DNA from: a virus
Direction: 5' to 3' (one strand)
Length of the DNA: 29,718 nucleotides
Virus record (IMG/VR): IMGVR_UViG_3300010354_000402
Coordinates: 1-29,718 of that record
The notes beneath the pieces were generated by a model that did no database searches, had not been told where the DNA came from, and was given only the letters and a program-made list of their open reading frames with translations. This document shows positions 1 to 4,615 of this stretch, piece after piece. The position numbers and the translations under genes are program-made. Within the stretch, counting starts at the first letter, position 1, and each line of letters starts with the position of its first letter.

Positions 1-28
1 ATCGCTCAGGGGGTGATGGCGTGAACCT

Positions 29-151
29 TTGCACGAATTACTTCAGTATGTCAATGAACATCCACCTGCTGACTGCTTAATCAAGGTATCCAACCTTGTC
101 GAATCGGAACAGCTTACGGGCCGTGCAGGTGACCTTATAGGCATCACATAA
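29..151 (+). CDS. possible small or partial gene at left edge (40 aa)
   Basis: This frame reads without a stop from after the TGA at 14-16 to the TAA at 149-151. The peptide (HELLQYVNEHPPADCLIKVS...) has a protein-like composition and ends just inside a terminator-like hairpin, as the last gene of an operon often does. There is no ATG; TTG at 29 is the only plausible start I see. Frame 1 upstream ends at 22-24 (TGA), so this may instead be the end of a larger gene joined by a frameshift outside my view. I recognise no family. It is low confidence because it is short and cut off from its context. Confidence 0.3.
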   Translation: MHELLQYVNEHPPADCLIKVSNLVESEQLTGRAGDLIGIT

Positions 152-184
152 CGTGGTTATGTATGCAGGTCAATAAGGTTTTTT
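133..184 (+). terminator. rho-independent terminator, long imperfect hairpin plus T run
   Basis: Paired segments nest in order: CCTTAT (133-138) with ATAAGG (173-178), GCAT (141-144) with ATGC (163-166), and ACATAAC (146-152) with GTTATGT (156-162) around a GTG loop. Six T residues follow at 179-184. The site sits at the end of the left-edge coding frame and before a long stretch without genes, as expected for the end of an upstream operon. Confidence 0.6.
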
Positions 185-191
185 AAGAACG

Positions 192-320
192 AGTGATTGT
201 CAGTACTTCGTCAATCGCTTTGCGAAGATACGTTCAATTCAATTCAGATTCCAAATGTTTTCTGAAGTTTTTTTATCGAAATGATGTAAGTGATTGAAAA
301 TCAGCGAGAAAAAGTGATTG
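192..320 (+). repeat. three dispersed AGTGATTG octamers
   Basis: AGTGATTG occurs at 192-199, 289-296 and 313-320 in direct orientation. A one-mismatch inverted copy (CAATCGCT) lies at 212-219. The octamers are not evenly spaced and may be chance; they are recorded because they sit in the same intergenic region as stronger repeats. Confidence 0.35.
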
Positions 321-384
321 TAGGGGGATGAGGATTTTTGAGGAGGGTGAAACGGAGAGGGAGACTGCCCCGCCCGCGCCCCCA

Positions 385-420
385 TTTCCATTTTTTGGAA
401 ACTTTTCCCATTTTGGGAAA
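385..420. repeat. two adjacent inverted repeats
   Basis: TTTCCA (385-390) pairs with TGGAAA (396-401) around five T; TTTCCC (404-409) pairs with GGGAAA (415-420) around ATTTT. The two dyads are near-copies of each other, offset by 19 bp, and directly precede the 14-bp array. Confidence 0.6.
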
Positions 421-432
421 CGCAGAGTTTCG

Positions 433-516
433 CTACGGGATTTCCGTAACGTAAAACGCATAACGGGAAATGCATTACGTCCGAACCGTTACGCAAATTG
501 CGTAACGCAATTTGCA
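433..516. repeat. six-unit 14-bp tandem array of CGTWACG-like dyads
   Basis: The units start exactly 14 bp apart at 433, 447, 461, 475, 489 and 503, with first bases CTACG, TAACG, TAACG, TTACG, TTACG and TAACG. Viewed as dyads, the 7-bp core CGTWACG or a close variant is centred at 434 (CGCTACG), 448 (CGTAACG), 462 (CATAACG), 476 (CATTACG), 490 (CGTTACG) and 504 (CGTAACG). A period of 14 is not a multiple of three and no frame is convincing, so this is a DNA-level signal such as a cooperative binding array for replication, partition-like or regulatory proteins. Its function is not known from sequence. Confidence 0.75.
493..515. repeat. perfect 23-bp palindrome closing the 14-bp array
   Basis: GCAAATTGCGT (493-503) and ACGCAATTTGC (505-515) are exact reverse complements around A504, the same centre as the sixth CGTWACG dyad. 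A second odd palindrome, ACGCAA-A-TTGCGT, is centred at 497. It looks like the strongest binding site of the array or a cruciform-forming element. Confidence 0.7.
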
Positions 517-525
517 TAGTGACCG

Positions 526-545
526 CCTGCCTGCCTGCCTGCCTG
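526..545 (+). repeat. CCTG tetranucleotide repeat (5 units)
   Basis: Five uninterrupted CCTG units run from 526 to 545, just after the 14-bp array and touching the next hairpin. This is a simple repeat in a non-coding region; its length may vary between isolates. Confidence 0.8.
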
Positions 546-573
546 CAGGTGACTACAGATTGAAGTCACCTGC
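545..573. repeat. 10-bp inverted repeat hairpin
   Basis: GCAGGTGACT (545-554) pairs with AGTCACCTGC (564-573) around a 9-base loop. No T run follows, so it does not look like an intrinsic terminator. The GCAGGTGAC sequence also occurs at 125-133. Confidence 0.6.
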
Positions 574-728
574 CTACCTGCACCCCTTCAGGGAAAACGC
601 TAAAATCTCAGCCCAACCGCCACCCAAGCGCACCCCCGCCCCAAAAAATAAAATCGCTTTCCCTTTCGCCGCCGCCGCGCCAAACCCCACCCATAACCTC
701 CGAACTCCCCATATCTAGAGAAATGTAT

Positions 729-736
729 TACCTTTG
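729..736 (+). promoter_or_regulatory. Bacteroidota-type -7 promoter element
   Basis: TACCTTTG fits TAnnTTTG and lies 15 bases before the ATG at 752. I see no good TTTG -33 box at the expected distance, so the call rests on the -7 element and its position. Confidence 0.5.
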
Positions 737-751
737 TCAAAACGATAAGCC

Positions 752-979
752 ATGAAACCAAAAGTAAACGTACACGGAAAGTTCGCCGACAGGCAGATCA
801 AGATGTCCAATGGGATGATGATCAACGATGGTCCTGATACCATGCCATACATCACACAGGCTGCGATTCAGCGCAAGGAGCGGATGCGTCAGGAGAAGAT
901 CTCGATGATGGAGGAGGCCTACCTTAGGGCTGAGATGCGGTCCGAGATGCGCGAGATGATGAACGGAGATAAAGACTAA
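752..979 (+). CDS. hypothetical small protein (75 aa)
   Basis: This is the first gene after the long intergenic region and it follows a TAnnTTTG element. The product is highly charged. Its C-terminal half (residues about 38-75) is rich in Arg, Glu and Met and probably forms a helix (QRKERMRQEKISMMEEAYLR). I see no membrane segment, signal peptide or catalytic motif and do not recognise the family. A Gly-Met-rich stretch sits around residues 20-30. It is followed 19 bases later by another small gene on the same strand and probably shares its transcript. Confidence 0.65.
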   Translation: MKPKVNVHGKFADRQIKMSNGMMINDGPDTMPYITQAAIQRKERMRQEKISMMEEAYLRAEMRSEMREMMNGDKD

Positions 980-998
980 CATTTAAAAACATAAAGAC

Positions 999-1403
999 AT
1001 GCCTGTAAAAGTAAAATCAAAGCCCATTTATCAGAGAGAGAAAAATGTATCATATTCCCAAGGTGGCCCATATAAAGAGGACACCTTCTCTTCTGTCAAA
1101 CTAGGAAATACACTTTCTAGTAGAACCAACAAACAAAGAAGTCCTCAGGATCCAACTTACAACAAAAAGGAAACCACTCGCACTATAAAGAATCCAATCA
1201 CAGGGAACGTCCGCACTACAACAAAGACGAAGACCTATGGAGATAGAACTGCACTTGATTTTCCAAAAAACCAAACATCGAAAGAGGTTAGTGTTAAAGG
1301 TAAAAACAAGGAGGTAACGATGAAAAAGGAAAGGGTTGGTGCACTTGGCGGTTCATCTAAGACGACAACATCCTATAACAGGACCAAAAAGATAAAGCTT
1401 TAA
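999..1403 (+). CDS. hypothetical basic Lys/Thr-rich protein (134 aa)
   Basis: The product is strongly basic and rich in Lys, Thr, Ser and Asn, with little hydrophobic content. It looks extended or disordered rather than globular (for example GNVRTTTKTKTYGDRT and the C-terminus TTTSYNRTKKIKL). Such proteins in phage late regions can be minor virion or DNA-binding proteins, but nothing here proves it. Its codons are more A-rich than those of groEL downstream, which may mark a different origin. No Shine-Dalgarno is evident before the ATG. A clean intrinsic terminator follows 18 bases after the stop, so this ends the two-gene unit. Confidence 0.65.
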   Translation: MPVKVKSKPIYQREKNVSYSQGGPYKEDTFSSVKLGNTLSSRTNKQRSPQDPTYNKKETTRTIKNPITGNVRTTTKTKTYGDRTALDFPKNQTSKEVSVKGKNKEVTMKKERVGALGGSSKTTTSYNRTKKIKL

Positions 1404-1420
1404 TCCATGTGTTGTTTGTG

Positions 1421-1445
1421 TTTTTGGGGCTTCGGCCCCTTTTTT
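1421..1445 (+). terminator. rho-independent terminator (GGGGC-TTCG-GCCCC-T6)
   Basis: GGGGC (1426-1430), a TTCG tetraloop (1431-1434) and GCCCC (1435-1439) are followed by six T (1440-1445). This textbook intrinsic terminator separates the small-gene unit from the chaperonin operon. Confidence 0.9.
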
Positions 1446-1475
1446 ATTCCCGATTTTAAAAGCCTATTCCCGTTT

Positions 1476-1636
1476 TTATGTCGGTTTTATGTCGTTTTTG
1501 TTTTCGTAACTAATTGATTCTCTAGATTTATGTCGATTATGTCGATTTTTAATCTATATTGTAATGGGAAAAAAATAATAATAAAGAATATATATATATA
1601 TATAATAGGGACATAGTAAAATCAGGTTTCCGACAT
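1476..1636. promoter_or_regulatory. operator-like repeats TTATGTCG before groEL
   Basis: TTATGTCG occurs four times in direct orientation as two pairs, at 1476-1483 and 1487-1494 (11 bp apart) and at 1528-1535 and 1537-1544 (9 bp apart). The inverted core CGACAT lies at 1631-1636, close to the groEL promoter. Spacings near one helical turn suggest a protein binding the same face. This is inferred to be the control region of the chaperonin operon; the binding protein is unknown. Confidence 0.5.
1589..1604. repeat. (TA)8 dinucleotide run
   Basis: An uninterrupted TA repeat lies in an A/T-rich stretch (about 1570-1610) between the operator-like repeats and the groEL promoter. It could act as an easily melted or flexible spacer. 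Confidence 0.7.
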
Positions 1637-1646
1637 GCGATAGTTT

Positions 1647-1679
1647 TTTGTTGTCTGTCTCATTTCTTTTCTATATTTG
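1647..1679 (+). promoter_or_regulatory. Bacteroidota-type promoter for the chaperonin operon
   Basis: TTTG at 1647-1650 (with TTG at 1651-1653) is followed after about 18-21 bases by TATATTTG at 1672-1679, fitting the TTTG...TAnnTTTG consensus. The groEL ATG at 1698 lies 18 bases after the -7 element, giving a very short leader without a Shine-Dalgarno, as is common in this phylum. Confidence 0.75.
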
Positions 1680-1697
1680 CGACAAATCAAATGAACT

Positions 1698-3308
1698 ATG
1701 AATAACAACATGGGATATGCTCCGAAGGAGCTTTACTTTTCTACGGACGCCGTCACGCGTCTGATCAGTGGCGTCACCAAGATGAGCGATGCGGTCAAGA
1801 GTACCTTGGGTCCTCACGGGAACACGGTGCTGATCGAGTCCCCGAACCATACCAATGGTATCACGGTCACCAAGGATGGTGTCACGGTGGCTAAGGCTAT
1901 CGAGCTGAAGGACCCCGTCGAGAACCTTGCGGTTCGGATGATGAAGGAGGCTGCGGACAGGACGGCCACGGCTGCGGGTGACGGCACGACCACGGCGATT
2001 GTACTGACCGAGGCTTTGGTCAGGGAGGGTTGGAACAGTATCGGGTCTGAGATGAACAGGACCGAGGTGCTACGCCACCTGAGTCAGTTGACGGGGAAGG
2101 CGGTGGAGAAGCTCAAGAAGCGCAGCAAGAAGGTCACTAGCGGCATGATCAGCGACGTGGCTACGATCTCCTCCAATAACGACAAGTCGATTGGTAGCAT
2201 CATCTCTGAGGTGTACAAGGACGTCGGCAAGAACGGGATCGTGACGGTGGAGAAGTCTCAGACAAGTGAGACCTATGCGGAGACCACCAAGGGGTTGAAG
2301 ATAGATAGGGGGTATTCGTCCCCGCTGTTCGCCAACGATCAGAAGAAGGACGAGTGCATCCTCGACGACGTGATGGTGTTGGTGTCGGACATGGAGATCA
2401 GCAACGTGCTACAGATCGAGATGGTGCTGAAGCCCATCATACAGGAGGGCAAGAAGCTGCTGATTGTGGCCCCGTGCAGTAACAATGTGATCAACACCTT
2501 GGCGGCGAACGTCATCAAGGGGAACATCAAGGCCTGCGTGATCCCGCCGCCTAGCTTCGGCTACAGGCAGCACGAGCTGATGCAGGACTTGGCGGTGTCG
2601 GTGGGCGCCACCTACTTCAGCGAGAAGACGGGCGACGACCTGAGCCTTATCAACTACGGCAGCTTAGGCCATGCGGCCAAGGTGATCGTCAACCACGAGA
2701 GCACGATCCTGATCAAGTCCTCGGCTAGGGCCAAGGAGGAGGTGATCGAGGAGCGCGTGGCGCAGCTTTGGGAGGCCCACGCTGCAGCCAAGACCCGTGC
2801 CGACAAGGATCACATCCTGAAGAGGATCGCGTCCCTGACGGGCGGTATTGGCGTCATACACGTAGGCGGCAACACGGACCTCGAGCAGAAGGAGCTGTAC
2901 GACAGGGTCGACGACGCGGTGTGTGCGGTGCGGTCTGCCCTCGAGGAGGGCATACTGCCGGGGGCAGGGTTGGCGCTATACAGCCTAGACGTGAGGAGTA
3001 TGGTGTCGGAGAACCCTTCAGAGGAGGAGAAGGTGGCGGCTGAGATGCTTCATGCAGCTATTCGGGTCCCGCTCATTCAGATCCTAAAGAACGGAGGCAT
3101 AGACCACGCCACCTACTACGGCGGCTTGGTTCCTGACGGGCATGGGCTAAACCTGAAGACGGGTCAGTTTGGTGACCTCGTCAAGATGGGGGTGATAGAC
3201 CCACTGAAGGTGACACGGTCGGCGCTGCAGAACGCGGTGAGCGTGGCCACGACGATACTGAGCACGAACGCTATTGTAACCATGGCTAGGTCTTATGAGT
3301 GTGCATGA
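1698..3308 (+). CDS. groEL: chaperonin GroEL (60 kDa, phage-encoded)
   Basis: This is a group I chaperonin subunit that would form a cytoplasmic ring and fold proteins with ATP and GroES. At 536 residues it is close to the usual 540-550. Hallmarks visible are STLGPHGNTVLI (about 35-46), TKDGVTVAKAIEL with D60, and AGDGTTTA with D95; these Asp residues match E. coli D52 and D87. Near the C-terminus come a DDAVCAVRSA segment and EEGILPGAGLAL, matching the D398 region. The C-terminal Gly-Gly-Met tail of bacterial GroEL is absent; it ends MARSYECA. An earlier ATG at 1691 opens only a four-codon frame. It heads an operon with a 77-residue gene and groES. Probable clients are phage capsid or tail proteins (inference). 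Confidence 0.95.
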   Translation: MNNNMGYAPKELYFSTDAVTRLISGVTKMSDAVKSTLGPHGNTVLIESPNHTNGITVTKDGVTVAKAIELKDPVENLAVRMMKEAADRTATAAGDGTTTAIVLTEALVREGWNSIGSEMNRTEVLRHLSQLTGKAVEKLKKRSKKVTSGMISDVATISSNNDKSIGSIISEVYKDVGKNGIVTVEKSQTSETYAETTKGLKIDRGYSSPLFANDQKKDECILDDVMVLVSDMEISNVLQIEMVLKPIIQEGKKLLIVAPCSNNVINTLAANVIKGNIKACVIPPPSFGYRQHELMQDLAVSVGATYFSEKTGDDLSLINYGSLGHAAKVIVNHESTILIKSSARAKEEVIEERVAQLWEAHAAAKTRADKDHILKRIASLTGGIGVIHVGGNTDLEQKELYDRVDDAVCAVRSALEEGILPGAGLALYSLDVRSMVSENPSEEEKVAAEMLHAAIRVPLIQILKNGGIDHATYYGGLVPDGHGLNLKTGQFGDLVKMGVIDPLKVTRSALQNAVSVATTILSTNAIVTMARSYECA

Positions 3309-3528
3309 CGATCCGATAATGAAGGCCGATGGCTTCGATGAGGCCATCATTGGCGAGGAGCTGCTCACGGGCAGGTTGGTCTACTCTAAGTCCAAGTGCA
3401 TAGAGATCCTGATGAGGGACATGAGCGAGGAGGACGCCGAGGATTACTTCGGCTTCAACATACTAGGCGCATACGTTGGGGAGGGAACCCCGTTATTTAT
3501 TCAAGAAGGATATGAAAGCGATAGGTAA
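3295..3528 (+). CDS. conserved phage protein of unknown function between groEL and groES (77 aa)
   Basis: The start overlaps the end of groEL by 14 bases and the end overlaps the start of groES by 17, so the three genes are translationally coupled. The product is acidic and small. The phrases MKADGFDEAIIG, YSKSKCIEILM and MSEEDAEDYFGFN resemble a widespread small phage protein that I recall in several phage groups without a known function. The last residues run through GAYVGEGTPLFI. Position suggests a link to the chaperonin system, but the family is also found away from chaperonins as far as I recall, so the function stays open. Confidence 0.8.
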   Translation: MSVHDDPIMKADGFDEAIIGEELLTGRLVYSKSKCIEILMRDMSEEDAEDYFGFNILGAYVGEGTPLFIQEGYESDR

Positions 3529-3769
3529 ATACATAGTAATCAAGTCCATCGAAGAGGAGGTCAAGACCGAGTCGGGCATCATCCTCAGCGGTGAGGATAC
3601 CAACAGCTTCAGGTACAAGAAGGGGACGGTTGTCGTTCCGGGGACCGACGTGACCTGCATCAATGTAGGCGACGTGGTCTACTACGATAAGGGTCACAGC
3701 TTCACGATGCTGATCGGCGACGAGCAGCACACCATCATCCTTGAGAGGGACGTGGTTGTCGTTGAGTAG
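3512..3769 (+). CDS. groES: co-chaperonin GroES (10 kDa)
   Basis: GroES forms the lid on the GroEL ring. The start at 3512 gives MKAIGKYIVIKSI, the usual beta-strand N-terminus, with AAGAAGGA just upstream. A longer frame from 3476 would add 12 unrelated residues encoded inside the previous gene. The mobile-loop segment that contacts GroEL is SGIILSGED (about residues 21-29). Further on come YKKGTVVVPG and INVGDVVYYDKG, the expected GroES order, with a C-terminal strand HTIILERDVVVVE. At 85 residues it is slightly shorter than the usual 95. Its 3' end overlaps the opposing gene at 3735-4220 by 35 bases. Confidence 0.88.
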   Translation: MKAIGKYIVIKSIEEEVKTESGIILSGEDTNSFRYKKGTVVVPGTDVTCINVGDVVYYDKGHSFTMLIGDEQHTIILERDVVVVE

Positions 3770-4220
3770 CCCGCTCCTCGCGGCGCTTCTCCCTGACGAT
3801 GGCGTTCATCTCCTCGATCATGTCGACGTAGCGCCTCTCGGTGTAGGTGGGTCCGCGCTTGGCTGAGTTGATGCGGTGGGCATAGTGCATCTTCCTGTTG
3901 ATCTTGGCGAACGGCGCCGAGCCCTCGAGCCTATTGTAGATGAAGTCGACCACCTGAGAGCCCTTGAAGGAGATCTGATATAGGGTCCTGTTGCTGCCGA
4001 ACCTAGGCCTGAACACGGTGATCCACTCCTCCTTAAGCAGCCGCTTGAACCGCTTTTCGTCCCACGACACGAGCTTCTCGAACTCCTTGAACCGTTCCCT
4101 GCTGAAGTAGTCCTCGGAGTAGATGAATAGGAGCATGTCTAGGTCCTCGGTGTTGAGGCCCCACCTCCTTATGACATAGTGCCTGACGACACGCCAATAC
4201 TTTAAGTAATTTGATTTCAT
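3735..4220 (-). CDS. probable winged-helix DNA-binding regulator (161 aa), only minus-strand gene
   Basis: The first 110 residues look like a MarR-type winged helix: WRVVRHYVIRRWGL, then DLDMLLFIYSEDYFSRERF, a helix pair KRFKRLLKEEWITVF, and a wing-like RTLYQISFKGSQVVDFIY. The C-terminus is basic and low in complexity (EKRREERATQRQPRPSQG). I recall similar hypothetical proteins in Bacteroidota phages. It faces the chaperonin operon, overlapping groES tail to tail, and its 5' end abuts a divergent promoter region shared with the gene at 4261. It could repress or activate either neighbour, or its transcript could act antisense to groES/groEL. DNA binding is inferred from sequence pattern only. 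Confidence 0.8.
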   Translation of the reverse strand: MKSNYLKYWRVVRHYVIRRWGLNTEDLDMLLFIYSEDYFSRERFKEFEKLVSWDEKRFKRLLKEEWITVFRPRFGSNRTLYQISFKGSQVVDFIYNRLEGSAPFAKINRKMHYAHRINSAKRGPTYTERRYVDMIEEMNAIVREKRREERATQRQPRPSQG

Positions 4221-4247
4221 TTTTTATTTGTAACTTTGGCAAAAATA
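4210..4247. promoter_or_regulatory. overlapping divergent promoter elements
   Basis: On the + strand, TTTG (4210-4213) and TAACTTTG (4231-4238), 17 bases apart, point to the gene at 4261. On the - strand, TATTTTTG (4247-4240) points to the regulator starting at 4220. The two -7 elements are almost adjacent, so RNA polymerase could not occupy both at once. The minus-strand element lacks a clear -33 box. Confidence 0.5.
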
Positions 4248-4260
4248 AAGATAAAGCACC

Positions 4261-4446
4261 ATGAACGAATTTAAGAATTGGTTTGAGTCCAAGACAATTT
4301 GGATGGCCCTTGTTGCTCTCGCCCCTATCCTGTCAACATATTTAGGCTTCGACTTGGAGCAGACATTGAAAGATTTTATTACTATTGTGGGAATTATTGG
4401 AGCCATGTGGTTCCGCATAAGTGCTACTAAATCCTTAAAACTGTAA
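4261..4446 (+). CDS. small membrane protein, holin-like (61 aa)
   Basis: Two hydrophobic segments are visible: about residues 13-29 (IWMALVALAPILSTYLG) and about 39-52 (FITIVGIIGAMWFR). They are separated by a short acidic turn, with a basic C-terminal tail (ATKSLKL). The pattern KNWFESKTIW...GAMWFRISATK resembles small phage inner-membrane proteins often annotated as holins. The true lysis group, with the endolysin, lies 4 kb downstream, so this may instead be a structural or antiholin-type protein. It follows a TAACTTTG promoter element and precedes a very small basic gene by 4 bases. Confidence 0.75.
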   Translation: MNEFKNWFESKTIWMALVALAPILSTYLGFDLEQTLKDFITIVGIIGAMWFRISATKSLKL

Positions 4447-4450
4447 CGGC

Positions 4451-4558
4451 ATGAAAAAAGAAATGCAAGTTAAGCAGATGGTCGCCAAGAAGACGTCTAC
4501 CAAGATGGCTCCTAAGAAGAAGATGACCATGAAGTCTGCGTCGAAGAAGGGATACTAA
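4451..4558 (+). CDS. tiny lysine-rich peptide (35 aa)
   Basis: Beginning MKKEMQVKQMVAKKTS, the peptide contains 12 Lys and 6 Met in 35 residues and no acidic residue except one Glu. It resembles the tail of a histone-like or DNA-condensing protein (AKKTSTK, APKKK). It starts 4 bases after the preceding stop and is followed by a GC hairpin. Similar tiny basic peptides are frequent in phage virions, but no family is recognised. The tight spacing and its fit with the operon are the main support that it is real. Confidence 0.55.
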   Translation: MKKEMQVKQMVAKKTSTKMAPKKKMTMKSASKKGY

Positions 4559-4576
4559 TCCCCGAAACAAACCAAT

Positions 4577-4599
4577 GGGGGTGGGCTGAGCCTGCCCCC
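4577..4599 (+). terminator. GC-rich hairpin without T run (possible terminator or processing site)
   Basis: GGGGGTGGGC (4577-4586) and GCCTGCCCCC (4590-4599) pair around a TGA loop with two wobble pairs. No U tract follows. A hairpin with the same GGGGTGGGC arm lies after the capsid gene (22652-22693). It sits between the tiny basic gene and the collagen-stalk fibre gene and could shape transcript ends or stability. Confidence 0.55.
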
Positions 4600-4615
4600 T
4601 ACTTAAAAAGACACC

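Larger units (their letters stand above)
152..751. other. 600-base intergenic region rich in repeats and dyads
   Basis: No convincing gene lies here. The longest open frames (68 aa on +, 92 aa on -) translate into low-complexity or repeat-derived sequence. From left to right it holds the terminator tail, three AGTGATTG octamers, a purine-rich stretch (about 320-365), two A/T-looped dyads (385-420), a 14-bp array (433-516), a CCTG repeat (526-545), a hairpin (545-573), and a C/A-rich, G-poor stretch (about 574-718). Such strand asymmetry and iterated dyads are typical of origins, partition-like sites or packaging/control regions; which of these applies is inference. A promoter-like element at 729-736 ends the region. 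Confidence 0.7.

Noticed and set aside
219-245. Possible tRNA T-arm (GTTCAATTC) in the intergenic region
   Set aside because: No acceptor stem, D-arm or anticodon arm could be placed around it.
239-517. Open frame of 92 codons on the minus strand
   Set aside because: It runs through the dyads and the 14-bp array, has low-complexity translation and no homology-like pattern; the 14-bp period conflicts with coding.
512-718. Open frame of 68 codons on the plus strand
   Set aside because: The translation is Pro/Ala-rich, driven by the G-poor sequence, without a start context or recognisable domain.
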